Shown in pieces: positions 1 through 8,695 of a DNA stretch of 64,000 nucleotides. Positions within the stretch are counted from its first letter, which is position 1. Each line of letters starts with the position of its first letter. The translations under genes and the position numbers were made by a program. The notes below the pieces were generated by a model. The model did no database searches and was not told the origin of the DNA. It worked only from the letters and a program-made list of their open reading frames with translations. This stretch comes from Methylomagnum ishizawai (lineage in GTDB: Bacteria; Pseudomonadota; Gammaproteobacteria; Methylococcales; Methylococcaceae), in the NCBI RefSeq assembly GCF_900155475.1, contig NZ_FXAM01000003.1, positions 62,001 through 126,000 of the forward strand, written 5' to 3'.

Positions 1-1
1 G

Positions 2-871
2 GACAAGGTATTCCCAGAAGCCCGCTATATCTGCCTTTACCGCAATAGCATGGACGTGGTCCATTCCTGTCTCAAATTCAGTCCCTTGGGGTTCATGCCG
101 GAATTGATGCCCTATGTGGCGCGACGACCGGATAACTTGGTTGCGGCGCTGGCGGAACATTGGCTGGATCAGACCGGAAAACTATTAGCCTTCGAGGCGG
201 AAACCCCCTCCCGTTGTTTCCGCATCGGCTACGAAGCGCTGGTAAGCGATCCGGGCCGGGTGTTGCCCGGTTTGTTCGCGTTCCTCGGTTCCGAGTGGGA
301 CGCGGGTTTGCTGGACTCGATATTCACCAGCCATCACGACCAGGGTGGCGGGGATATCAAGGTATGGTTATCGCGGGAAATCAGCCAGGATTCCCTAGGC
401 CGGGGCGCTTCGATTCCCTCGGTGCATATCCCGGACAGCCTGCGCGGCACCATTGATGCGCTGCACGCCAAACTCGGCTATCCCACGCTGGCGGAGTATT
501 ACTCCGCGCCCTGCTGGGGTAGCCCTGCGGCGGGCGATATAGCGGCCCGGATCGACCAGTTCATGAGCCATGAACTGGGGGCGTTGCTGGCGCGGCAACG
601 GGAAACCCAAACCTTGCCGAAAGGGGTTTGCCAACTCATTGTCCAAGGCGCGGCGGGCGGGGTTTGGTCCCTCGACCTGACCGGGCCGGAATCCCGGATC
701 GGGATCGGCGAACGGCAGTCCGCCGATTGCACTCTCGCCTTGGCCGACACCACGCTGTGTCAAATCCTCGCGGGGGAAAAAACCGTGGCCGCAGCCTACG
801 AGCAGGGCGAGATCGATGCTGGCGGGGATTTGGGTTTGGCGATCCAGTTCGGTCGCCTACTGCTGGGATGA
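2..871 (+). CDS. Sulfotransferase with C-terminal SCP2-like domain (5' end outside window)
   Basis: The reading frame is already open at the window edge, so the N-terminus with the PAPS-binding loop is missing. The first visible residues (EARYICLYRNSMDVVHSC) match the 3'-phosphate-binding strand and helix of sulfotransferases, with the expected Arg and Ser. From about residue 190 on, the protein resembles an SCP2 sterol-carrier domain (LIVQGAAGGVWSLDLTG, then CTLALADTTLCQILAGE). Sulfotransferase-SCP2 fusions suggest a lipophilic or acylated acceptor. The stop overlaps the next gene by 4 bp (ATGA), so it belongs to the same transcript as the NRPS genes. The acceptor molecule is unknown. Confidence 0.75.
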   Translation, partial: DKVFPEARYICLYRNSMDVVHSCLKFSPLGFMPELMPYVARRPDNLVAALAEHWLDQTGKLLAFEAETPSRCFRIGYEALVSDPGRVLPGLFAFLGSEWDAGLLDSIFTSHHDQGGGDIKVWLSREISQDSLGRGASIPSVHIPDSLRGTIDALHAKLGYPTLAEYYSAPCWGSPAAGDIAARIDQFMSHELGALLARQRETQTLPKGVCQLIVQGAAGGVWSLDLTGPESRIGIGERQSADCTLALADTTLCQILAGEKTVAAAYEQGEIDAGGDLGLAIQFGRLLLG

Positions 872-2058
872 GGCGGATGCGCTACGCCATTTCCAACCGT
901 GGCAGGGCCGAACGCCGCAAAATGTGGCTGAACCTGCATGGTTGCTTGGGGCTGACCGCCGGGGCGGTGCTGGCCCTGGTTGGATTGACCGGCGGCGTCC
1001 TGGTGTTTTGGCAGGAACTTGACGAAGGTTTGAATCCAGGGCTGCGCAGGGTTGAGGCCACGCCCGGCGGCGGTTTCGCACCACTGGAGCGCATCCAGGC
1101 GGCGGCGGAACGGGCCTTGCCCGAGGGCGCGGTCTTTGGTTTCGCCTACTATCCCCGCCATGAACGGGCGACGTTCCAATTGTTCTATGACCGGCCCGCC
1201 GCTGCGGGCGGTGTCGATCACTACCGGGTGTTCGTGGACCCTTATACCGCCAGGACGACCGGTACCCGGCTGGTCCAGGCCGCCACCGATCCTTTCCCCA
1301 GGTCGTTCCTGCCCTTCCTGTTCCAGTTGCATTATGCCTTGTTGTTCCGCGGCGGGGCGGTGGTGGTCGCCGTGTTCGCGATATGCCTGCTGGTCGCGGT
1401 GCCCGTGGGGTTGTGGTTGTGGTGGCCATCCGCCGGGAAATGGCGTCCGGCCTTGACCTTCAAACGGGGGGCCGGCCCGGAGCGGCGCAACTTCGACCTG
1501 CACAAATTGGCCGGCGTGTATACCGCCATTCCGTTGGTGGTGGTGTTGGTATCCGGGGTATCCATGAACCTGCCGGGATATTTCCGGATGCTGGTGGCCT
1601 GTTTCTCGCCGCCGGTCGCGTTGGAACCCAGCCTAGCCCGGAGCGATGGTCCACCCATCGGCTGGGGCCGGGCGGCGGCGATCTTTGACGCCGACGCCCC
1701 GACAGGCCGTTTGATCTGGATACAAGCGCCCGAGGATGGTGCTTATCAGGCATGCAAACGCCTGGACGGCTGGCAAGGCTACCGCTGTGTTTGGGTGGAC
1801 TCCGCCACCGGGGTCGTCCTCAAGCGGGTCGACGCGGTCGAGGGCAGTGCGGGCGACCGCTTTCTGCAATGGCAATGGCCTTTGCATTCCGGCCAGGCTT
1901 TCGGTTGGCCCGGACGGATTTTGGTCGGCCTGACTGGCTTGGCCTGCCCGGTGCTGTATGTCACTGGCTTCGCCCACTGGCGGCGGAAGCGCCACGCAAT
2001 CCGGCGCAAACTGCCGGTTTCACAACGGTTTCCTTTCCCCAAGCATAGGACTCACTGA
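868..2058 (+). CDS. PepSY-associated transmembrane protein
   Basis: This 396-aa inner-membrane protein belongs to the PepSY_TM (PiuB-like) family. Helices are visible near residues 20-45 (after LHGCLGLTAGAVLALVG), around the LHYALLFRGG segment, at HKLAGVYTAIPLVVVLVSG, and at the C-terminus (PLHSGQAFGWPGRILVGLTG). The His residues at helix ends are typical haem or metal ligands in this family. A periplasmic region with the PepSY fold lies between helices 1 and 2. The ATG at 868 overlaps the previous stop; an ATG at 877 is also possible. Family members act in iron uptake, and the reductase that frees iron from pyoverdine (FpvG) belongs here, which fits a siderophore role for this cluster (inference). 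Confidence 0.75.
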   Translation: MRRMRYAISNRGRAERRKMWLNLHGCLGLTAGAVLALVGLTGGVLVFWQELDEGLNPGLRRVEATPGGGFAPLERIQAAAERALPEGAVFGFAYYPRHERATFQLFYDRPAAAGGVDHYRVFVDPYTARTTGTRLVQAATDPFPRSFLPFLFQLHYALLFRGGAVVVAVFAICLLVAVPVGLWLWWPSAGKWRPALTFKRGAGPERRNFDLHKLAGVYTAIPLVVVLVSGVSMNLPGYFRMLVACFSPPVALEPSLARSDGPPIGWGRAAAIFDADAPTGRLIWIQAPEDGAYQACKRLDGWQGYRCVWVDSATGVVLKRVDAVEGSAGDRFLQWQWPLHSGQAFGWPGRILVGLTGLACPVLYVTGFAHWRRKRHAIRRKLPVSQRFPFPKHRTH

Positions 2059-5000
2059 TGCGGACCTTCCCGGATTCCATCCCGACAGGGCTGTCCCCGG
2101 CCAAACGGGCCTTGCTCGAAAAACGCCTGCGGGGGGGTGGCGGCCTCCCGGCCCAACACGGAACCATCGCCCGGCGCCCCCCCGGCGACCCGCCCTTGTC
2201 GTTCTCCCAACAACGCCTTTGGTTCCTGGACCAACTGGAGCGGGGCCAGGTCGCCTACAACATCCCGACGGCACTGCGGCTGGAAGGCCGTTTGGATGTC
2301 CCGGCCCTGGAGCGGGCCATCAACGAAATCGTCCGCCGCCACGAGGTCTTGCGCACCCAATTCGCCGACCACGACGGCCAGCCGGTACAGCGCGTGCGCC
2401 CAGACTTGCGGATCGCCATCGACCGGGCCGACCTGTCCGGCCTGCCCGAGGCCGAGCGCGAGGCGGAAGTCCTCCGCCGCGCCCGCGAGCAGGGCGGCAA
2501 GCCCTTCGCCCTGGAGCGGGAAGCCCTGTTGCGGGCCGAACTGCTCTATCTGGGGGAACGGGCGGACGGCGGCGAATATGTGCTGCTGTTCACCCTGCAC
2601 CATATCGTTTCGGATGGCTGGTCGGCGGGCGTCCTGTTCGGGGAGTTCGCCGCCTTGTACCGGGCTTTCCGGGAAGGCCGGCCTTCGCCCTTGGCGGAAT
2701 TGCCGATCCAGTACGGCGATTTCGCCCACTGGCAGCGGTGCTGGCTGAGCGGCGAGCGGCTGGAACGGCAATTGGCCTATTGGCGGCGGCGGTTGGCGGG
2801 TGCCCCGCCCTTGCTGGACCTGCCCACCGACCATCCCCGTCCCGCCGTGCAGAGCGGGCGCGGCGCGATCCATCTGTTCCGCCTGCCGCCGGGGCCGACG
2901 GAGCGCCTGCGCGGACTGTGCCGCGAGCGGGGCGCGACCCTGTTCGCGGCCTTGGTCGCCGCTTTCGACACCCTGCTCCACCGCTACAGCGGCCAGACCG
3001 ACCTGTGCCTGGGTGTCGCGGTGGCCAACCGCATCCGCCCGGAACTCGATGGCCTGATCGGCTTGTTCGTCAATATGCTGGTGTTGCGGGCCGACCTGTC
3101 CGGCGACCCTCCCTTCACCGGGTTGTTGGCCCAGGTGCAGGCGCTGTCCTTGGCGGCCCAGGAACATCAAGACCTGCCCTTCGAGAAACTGGTCGAGGAA
3201 CTGAACCCGGTGCGCGACCGTGGCTATACCCCGTTCTTCCAGGTCGTGCTGGTCCTGCACAACCTGCCGGCGCGGAGCTTCGCCATCCCGGAATTGACCG
3301 TGCGGCGGATGGAGGTCGATTTCGGGACGGCCAAATCGGACCTGACCTTGCACGTCACCGAGGACGACGGCTTGGAACTGGCGTTGGAATACAGTACCGA
3401 CCTGTTCGAGCCGGACCGCATCGCCCGCATGGCCGGGCACTTCCAGTCTTTGCTGGTCGGGATCGCCGGACACCCCGACGCCCGGCTGGGCGAACTGCCG
3501 CTGCTGACCGCCGAGGAGCGCCGGTGTTTCGACGCCTGGAACGCCACCGACCGGGAACTTCACGCCCCGGCTGGGCTGCACGCGCTGCTGGAACGGCAAG
3601 CTGCGGCCCGGCCGGAACGGATCGCCGTGGTGTGCGGGGAACGTTCGCTGGGCTATGGTGCGCTGGAGCGGCAAGCCGCGGCCCTGGCGGGCCATCTGCG
3701 CGGACGCGGCGTAGGCCCGGAAAGCCGGGTCGGTCTGTGCCTGGAGCGCTCGGTGGAAGCCATCGTCGGCATCTTCGCCATCCTCAAGGCCGGGGGCGCT
3801 TATGTGCCGTTCGATCCCGCCACCCCCGCGGAGCGTATCGCCGAATTGCTGGCCGACAGCGGCGCGGCCTGGGTGCTGACCCTGGAACGGTGGGCGGGCC
3901 GGTTTCCCGCCGGGGTGGAGGCGATCTCCCTGGACCGGGAATTCCCGCCCGCGCCCGTGGCCGCATCCGCGCCGGTCCATCCCGGCCAGGCCGCCTATCT
4001 GATCTATACCTCCGGTTCCACCGGCCGCCCCAAGGGTGTGGTGGTCGACCATCGCAACGCCCTGGCCTCGACCCTGGCCCGCCGGGATTTCTATCCCGAA
4101 CCGCCCGGCGTGTTCCTGATGGTGTCGCCCTTCGCCTTCGATAGCTCGGTCGCAGGGATTTTCTGGACCCTGGCCGAAGGGGGGCGGCTCTGCCTGCCTT
4201 CCGAGGCGGTCCACCGCGACCCCTTGGCCTGGGTCGATCTCATCCAGCGCGAAGGCGCGACCCATCTCCTCTGCCTGCCATCCCTGTACGGGCTGCTATT
4301 GGATTGCGCCGCGCCGGGACAACTCGACAGCCTGCGGGCGGTGATCGTCGCGGGCGAAACCTGCCCCGAGGGCTTGGCGGCGCGGCACCATGCCCGGTTG
4401 CCCACCGCCCGGCTTTACAACGAATACGGTCCCACCGAGGCCACGGTGTGGTGCAGCGCCCATGAAATCCCCCCGGTAATCCAGGGCGCGGTGCCTATCG
4501 GCGGTCCCATCGCCAACACCCGGCTCCATATCCTCGACGCCCGGTTGAATCCGGTTCCGGTCGGCGTGCCGGGGGAGTTGTATATCGGCGGGGCGGGCGT
4601 GGCGCGGGGCTATCATGCCCATCCGGGAGCGACCGCCGAACGTTTCCTCCCCGATCCCCACGCCCCGGCACAGGGTGCCCGACTCTACCGTAGCGGCGAT
4701 TTGGCGCGGTTCCGCGCCGACGGGGCCGTCGAGTTCCTGGGCCGGGCCGACCATCAAGTCAAAATCCGCGGCCTGCGCATCGAACCGGGCGAAATCGAGG
4801 CGCGGCTACTCGGGCATCCGGCGGTCAAGGCCGCTGCGGTCGTCGCCCGCGAGGACCAACCCGGCCATCCGCGCTTGGTGGCCTATGTGGTCCCGGACCG
4901 GGCCGACGCCCCGGAAGCCGAACTGCGCCGTTTCCTAAAGGCGTGCCTGCCCGAACACATGGTGCCGGGCGCCTTCGTGATACTGGAATGCTTGCCATCG

Positions 5001-6479
5001 ACACCGAACGGCAAGCTGGACCGTTCCGCCCTGCCCGCACCCGGCGGGAACGCCACGGTGGCCCCGCCGGTCGCCCCCCGCGATCCTTGGGAGCGGCAAT
5101 TGGCCGGGTTGTGGCGCGAAGTGCTGGGCGGCGGACCCATCGGCATCCACGATAATTTCTTCGACCTGGGCGGTCACTCGCTGGCGGCCATGCGCCTGGT
5201 AGCCCGGCTGCGGGAACGGCTGGGCATCGCACTGCCGGTGGCGCGTTTGTTTGAGGCGCCCACCGTGGCCGAACTCGCCGCGTGGCTGCGGCAGGACACG
5301 CCGGAAGCCCCTCAGGCCGCCATCGATTGGCAACGGGAAGCCACGCTCGACGCCGCCATCGCGCCCGACCTCGCCGGTTGGACTTATCCCCAATCGCAAC
5401 GGGCGGTGTTCGTGACCGGAGCCACTGGCTTCCTGGGCGCCTTCCTGGTGGATGCGCTGGTCCGGCGCACCCAGGCCCGCATCTATTGCCTGGTCCGCTC
5501 CCCCGGCAAGCTGGAGCAAACCTTCGCGGCCTATGGACTGGCCCTGGATGAGCGGATCGTTCCGGTCCTGGGGGATTTGGCCCTGCCCAGCCTGGGGATC
5601 GACGCCGTCCAATACCAGGAACTCGGCACCACCCTGGACACGATTTACCATAGCGGGGCGCTGGCCAATTTCGTCTATCCCTATTCCTTGTTGAAACCGG
5701 CCAATGTCGCGGGAACGGAGGCCATCCTCCGCTTAGCCTGTATAGGCAGGCCCAAGTCGGTCCATTATGTTTCCACATTGTCCATCCTAGGCGACGATCC
5801 AAGTCTTGACGAGGATGATTTCCCGCCTTCCGCCGCGCATTTGGCCGATGGCTACGCCCAGAGCAAATGGGTTGCGGAAAGCCTGGTCAGAACGGCTGCG
5901 GCACGCGGCCTGCCGGTCTGCATCTATCGGCCAGGCCAGATCGCCGGACACCGCCATAGCGGGGTTTGGAATACCGGGGATTACCTCTGCCGCATGTTGA
6001 AAGCCTATGTCGAGGCCGGTAGCGCCCCCCTGGAAGCGATGGCGCTCGACCTGGCCCCGGTCGATTATGTCAGCCAAGCCATCGTGGCCCTGGCTCACCG
6101 CGCCGAATGCCTCGGTAAAACCTTCCATCTGAACCATCCAGAACCGGTTTCGACCCATCTCTTCCTGGCGGCCCTGGCCGATGCCGGATTCCAGCTACGG
6201 CGGACTCCCATGCGGGAATGGCTAGGCCAGATGGTGGCGCGGGCCGAGGATAGGCCGGAACATCCTTTATATCCTTTGTTATCGCTGTTCCAGAACGGCA
6301 CCGCCCAGGATGACCAGGGATTGGATACCCCACGGCGGGCTTGCGAGAAAACCCTGGAGATACTGAGGGAAGACGGAATCGAGTGCCCCCCGATGGATGC
6401 CGGAACCCTCGCGAACTATATCGCCTATTTCCTGAGTAGCGGCTTCCTGGAAGCCCCTCAACCAGCGGGATCGATATGA
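2058..6479 (+). CDS. Nonribosomal peptide synthetase, C-A-T-reductase
   Basis: This 1473-aa single-module synthetase has four domains: condensation (about 45-480, active site HHIVSDG near residue 180), adenylation (about 500-950, core A3 LIYTSGSTGRPKG near 648, A7 YRSGDLARF), thiolation (DLGGHSLAAM near 1035, phosphopantetheine Ser) and a C-terminal NAD(P)H thioester reductase (about 1115-1470, VTGATGFLGAFL). The reductase would release the chain as an aldehyde or alcohol instead of by hydrolysis. By hand alignment to GrsA, the pocket residues read D-S-A-C-I-A-E-V-W; I do not recognise a substrate. The start codon shares one base with the previous stop, and the stop overlaps the next gene. 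A first-in-protein C domain means it accepts an acyl or peptidyl chain made elsewhere, perhaps by genes to the left of this window. Confidence 0.93.
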   Translation: MRTFPDSIPTGLSPAKRALLEKRLRGGGGLPAQHGTIARRPPGDPPLSFSQQRLWFLDQLERGQVAYNIPTALRLEGRLDVPALERAINEIVRRHEVLRTQFADHDGQPVQRVRPDLRIAIDRADLSGLPEAEREAEVLRRAREQGGKPFALEREALLRAELLYLGERADGGEYVLLFTLHHIVSDGWSAGVLFGEFAALYRAFREGRPSPLAELPIQYGDFAHWQRCWLSGERLERQLAYWRRRLAGAPPLLDLPTDHPRPAVQSGRGAIHLFRLPPGPTERLRGLCRERGATLFAALVAAFDTLLHRYSGQTDLCLGVAVANRIRPELDGLIGLFVNMLVLRADLSGDPPFTGLLAQVQALSLAAQEHQDLPFEKLVEELNPVRDRGYTPFFQVVLVLHNLPARSFAIPELTVRRMEVDFGTAKSDLTLHVTEDDGLELALEYSTDLFEPDRIARMAGHFQSLLVGIAGHPDARLGELPLLTAEERRCFDAWNATDRELHAPAGLHALLERQAAARPERIAVVCGERSLGYGALERQAAALAGHLRGRGVGPESRVGLCLERSVEAIVGIFAILKAGGAYVPFDPATPAERIAELLADSGAAWVLTLERWAGRFPAGVEAISLDREFPPAPVAASAPVHPGQAAYLIYTSGSTGRPKGVVVDHRNALASTLARRDFYPEPPGVFLMVSPFAFDSSVAGIFWTLAEGGRLCLPSEAVHRDPLAWVDLIQREGATHLLCLPSLYGLLLDCAAPGQLDSLRAVIVAGETCPEGLAARHHARLPTARLYNEYGPTEATVWCSAHEIPPVIQGAVPIGGPIANTRLHILDARLNPVPVGVPGELYIGGAGVARGYHAHPGATAERFLPDPHAPAQGARLYRSGDLARFRADGAVEFLGRADHQVKIRGLRIEPGEIEARLLGHPAVKAAAVVAREDQPGHPRLVAYVVPDRADAPEAELRRFLKACLPEHMVPGAFVILECLPSTPNGKLDRSALPAPGGNATVAPPVAPRDPWERQLAGLWREVLGGGPIGIHDNFFDLGGHSLAAMRLVARLRERLGIALPVARLFEAPTVAELAAWLRQDTPEAPQAAIDWQREATLDAAIAPDLAGWTYPQSQRAVFVTGATGFLGAFLVDALVRRTQARIYCLVRSPGKLEQTFAAYGLALDERIVPVLGDLALPSLGIDAVQYQELGTTLDTIYHSGALANFVYPYSLLKPANVAGTEAILRLACIGRPKSVHYVSTLSILGDDPSLDEDDFPPSAAHLADGYAQSKWVAESLVRTAAARGLPVCIYRPGQIAGHRHSGVWNTGDYLCRMLKAYVEAGSAPLEAMALDLAPVDYVSQAIVALAHRAECLGKTFHLNHPEPVSTHLFLAALADAGFQLRRTPMREWLGQMVARAEDRPEHPLYPLLSLFQNGTAQDDQGLDTPRRACEKTLEILREDGIECPPMDAGTLANYIAYFLSSGFLEAPQPAGSI

Positions 6480-8695
6480 AGCCCAGTGGATTGCTTGAAA
6501 CCCAGATATTGGATTATCCGGCCACGGACCCGGAAGGTTTGTACCAAGCCGCCAAACCGGCAACCCTGGACACCATCGCTCGGCGCAACCAAGCCGGGAA
6601 GGCGACTTTCCTATTGTCCTCGCAGCCGGTATTCGCGGAATCGGCGCAACTGGCCTTTTTGCTGTGCGAATACATCAACACTGCGCAAAAACTCCAGAAC
6701 CGCATCGACTATAAAACTTTCTTTTGCAATTCCCGCATCGAAGCGCTGCATGGTGCCATCAAACTCTCCAGGCATCGCCTATGCCGGGAACATCCCGGCA
6801 GCAATGGCGCGGTATGGGTCTACGATAAAAACCATTTCTATGCCGCCTTGTTCGATCCGTTATCCCTGGGGCCGGAAAACGCCTTGGTGCCACAGGTCTT
6901 TTTCACCGCCGACCTTGATGCGGTGGTCGCCAATCCGGATGGCCGCGTCGGCGTGGTGGCCTGCCTATCCCCGTTGATAAGCCAGGCGGATTTGGACCGT
7001 ATACAAAACCTATGCCGTCTGAAACACCAAGCCTTTATCCTCGATACTTCGCAGGCATCCAATAAGCTTATCGAGTCCAGCTTGGCCGAACTGCCTCATC
7101 CACCGGATATCGTGGTTTGGGGGGAGGATTTTGTGGATTATCAAGTGCCCTTCGGCGCTTTTTCGATGACCGAAGTGGCCTACCAACCCTGGTGTTTCGT
7201 GGACACCTGTTTCCTGCATTCCTCGACCTATGGCGGTAATAGTCTGGTAACCGCCCTGGCCCGCGACCGGCTGCTGGATCGAAGCGGCTTGGCGGCGGAC
7301 CGCCCGGATATTGCGCGGCGGCTGCGGGATATTGCGGAAAGCCATCCCAAACGCCTCGCCGCGTTCCGTCGTTATATCAATCCCATCGCCCCCCTGATCT
7401 ATGAAGCCGCCGGGTTGGATTTGGATATCGTCAAGGCCCAGGGTTGCCGGATCACGGTCAAGCGCCATGGGCACGAAATGGAGTTGCTGGATGGTATCGG
7501 CGGCGCGGGTAGCAATCCAAGGGGTTATAACCCTGCGGATATTCCGGGCCAGGTATTGGCCCGCCACGATACCCGCCACGATTATTGGTATGGGTTGGCC
7601 GCGAGGCTCTGTAGCCTGACCGGACTGGAGCGGGCGCTCCCGGCGGTCAGCGGCGCGTGCGCGGTCGATATCGCCTGGACCCTGGCCCTGCTGGCTAATC
7701 CAGGCAAAACCAAGATCGTGGTATTTCAAGGCAATTATGCCGGAAAGACCCTGATTTCCCTGAACGGCACCACGGATACCGCCATGCGGGAACCCTTCGG
7801 GCCGCTTTACCGGAATATAAGCTACGTGGACGTCCTGGCCGAGGATGGGGTGGAACGGCTGGGCAAAGCGCTCGAACCGGGCGACACCGCCTTGGTATGG
7901 TTCGAGTTCATGCAGGGCAACGACCTGGACCGGATACCGGAACATATCATGGATAAGCTGTTTTTGTACCGGGAGCGGTTCGGTTATTACATAGGCATCG
8001 ACGAGATACTGAATGGTCTATTCAGGACTGGAGGGTTTTTATCGTTCGATCAAAGCCGTTACCAGCCGGATATCATCACTTTTTCCAAGGGTCTGAGCGA
8101 CCTGAGTTTCCCGGTCTCCGCCACCTTGGTTGCGGAGCGGCTCCATCAGCGGGCTGTGCAGCGGAATCCGGGCTTGGTGGCGCGCTACGAGACTTTGTTC
8201 CGTAATCAATTGGGCGCGCAGATCGCCTTGAACGGCTTGGAACGACTGCTCGCGGCGTCCACCGGCGAGCAGGTCCACAGGGTAGGTGGTTTGTTGAAAA
8301 CCGAACTGGAGCGGATCACAGCTTGGTCGCCCTTGTTAAAGGCAGTCCGGGGCGAGGGTTTGCATCTGCATTTGGTGTTGGATATGGGGAAATTCCCCCT
8401 GTCCTGGTTTGGCAAGAATATCGCCGAGTTATTGGTTTCCAGGTTATGCCTGGTCCGGGGCGGGGTTTTACAGTTCTTCTGCCGCTTATTGCCGGCCTTG
8501 GCGCTGACCGAGGCCGAGGCCGAGGCCATGGCTGTCGGCATAGCCAAGGCGTTCCGCATCAACCGGTTTTCGCTATTGCTCTTCGGCCTCCAGGCGGTCG
8601 GGGGATTTTTATATTTATTGGCGCTGGCCCAGGTCCGATCCGGGCTGTCGGGTTTGATGCGGCGGTTTTCGGTTGAGGAGAGTTCCGGTGGCTAG
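6476..8695 (+). CDS. Tandem (duplicated) class-III aminotransferase-like protein
   Basis: The 739-aa protein looks like two fold-type-I PLP units in a row. The C-terminal unit (about 360-700) has the class-III landmarks: IGIDEILNG with the Asp for the pyridine nitrogen, and DIITFSKGLSDLSFP with the Schiff-base Lys. The N-terminal unit (about 60-330) has matching landmarks (FFCNSRIEALHGAIKL; ILDTSQAS; IVVWGEDFVDYQVPFGAF), but the Lys position is Glu, so this copy is probably catalytically dead. The C-terminus has a hydrophobic stretch (LLLFGLQAVGGFLYLLALA) that may bind membrane. It overlaps the NRPS stop by 4 bp, so transamination of the aldehyde released by the reductase domain is a reasonable guess. 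Substrate unknown. Confidence 0.7.
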   Translation: MKPSGLLETQILDYPATDPEGLYQAAKPATLDTIARRNQAGKATFLLSSQPVFAESAQLAFLLCEYINTAQKLQNRIDYKTFFCNSRIEALHGAIKLSRHRLCREHPGSNGAVWVYDKNHFYAALFDPLSLGPENALVPQVFFTADLDAVVANPDGRVGVVACLSPLISQADLDRIQNLCRLKHQAFILDTSQASNKLIESSLAELPHPPDIVVWGEDFVDYQVPFGAFSMTEVAYQPWCFVDTCFLHSSTYGGNSLVTALARDRLLDRSGLAADRPDIARRLRDIAESHPKRLAAFRRYINPIAPLIYEAAGLDLDIVKAQGCRITVKRHGHEMELLDGIGGAGSNPRGYNPADIPGQVLARHDTRHDYWYGLAARLCSLTGLERALPAVSGACAVDIAWTLALLANPGKTKIVVFQGNYAGKTLISLNGTTDTAMREPFGPLYRNISYVDVLAEDGVERLGKALEPGDTALVWFEFMQGNDLDRIPEHIMDKLFLYRERFGYYIGIDEILNGLFRTGGFLSFDQSRYQPDIITFSKGLSDLSFPVSATLVAERLHQRAVQRNPGLVARYETLFRNQLGAQIALNGLERLLAASTGEQVHRVGGLLKTELERITAWSPLLKAVRGEGLHLHLVLDMGKFPLSWFGKNIAELLVSRLCLVRGGVLQFFCRLLPALALTEAEAEAMAVGIAKAFRINRFSLLLFGLQAVGGFLYLLALAQVRSGLSGLMRRFSVEESSGG

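Noticed and set aside
2052-4265. Long minus-strand open frame of 737 codons under the NRPS
   Set aside because: It is the shadow of a GC-rich gene; no domain in it, while the + frame has all NRPS motifs.
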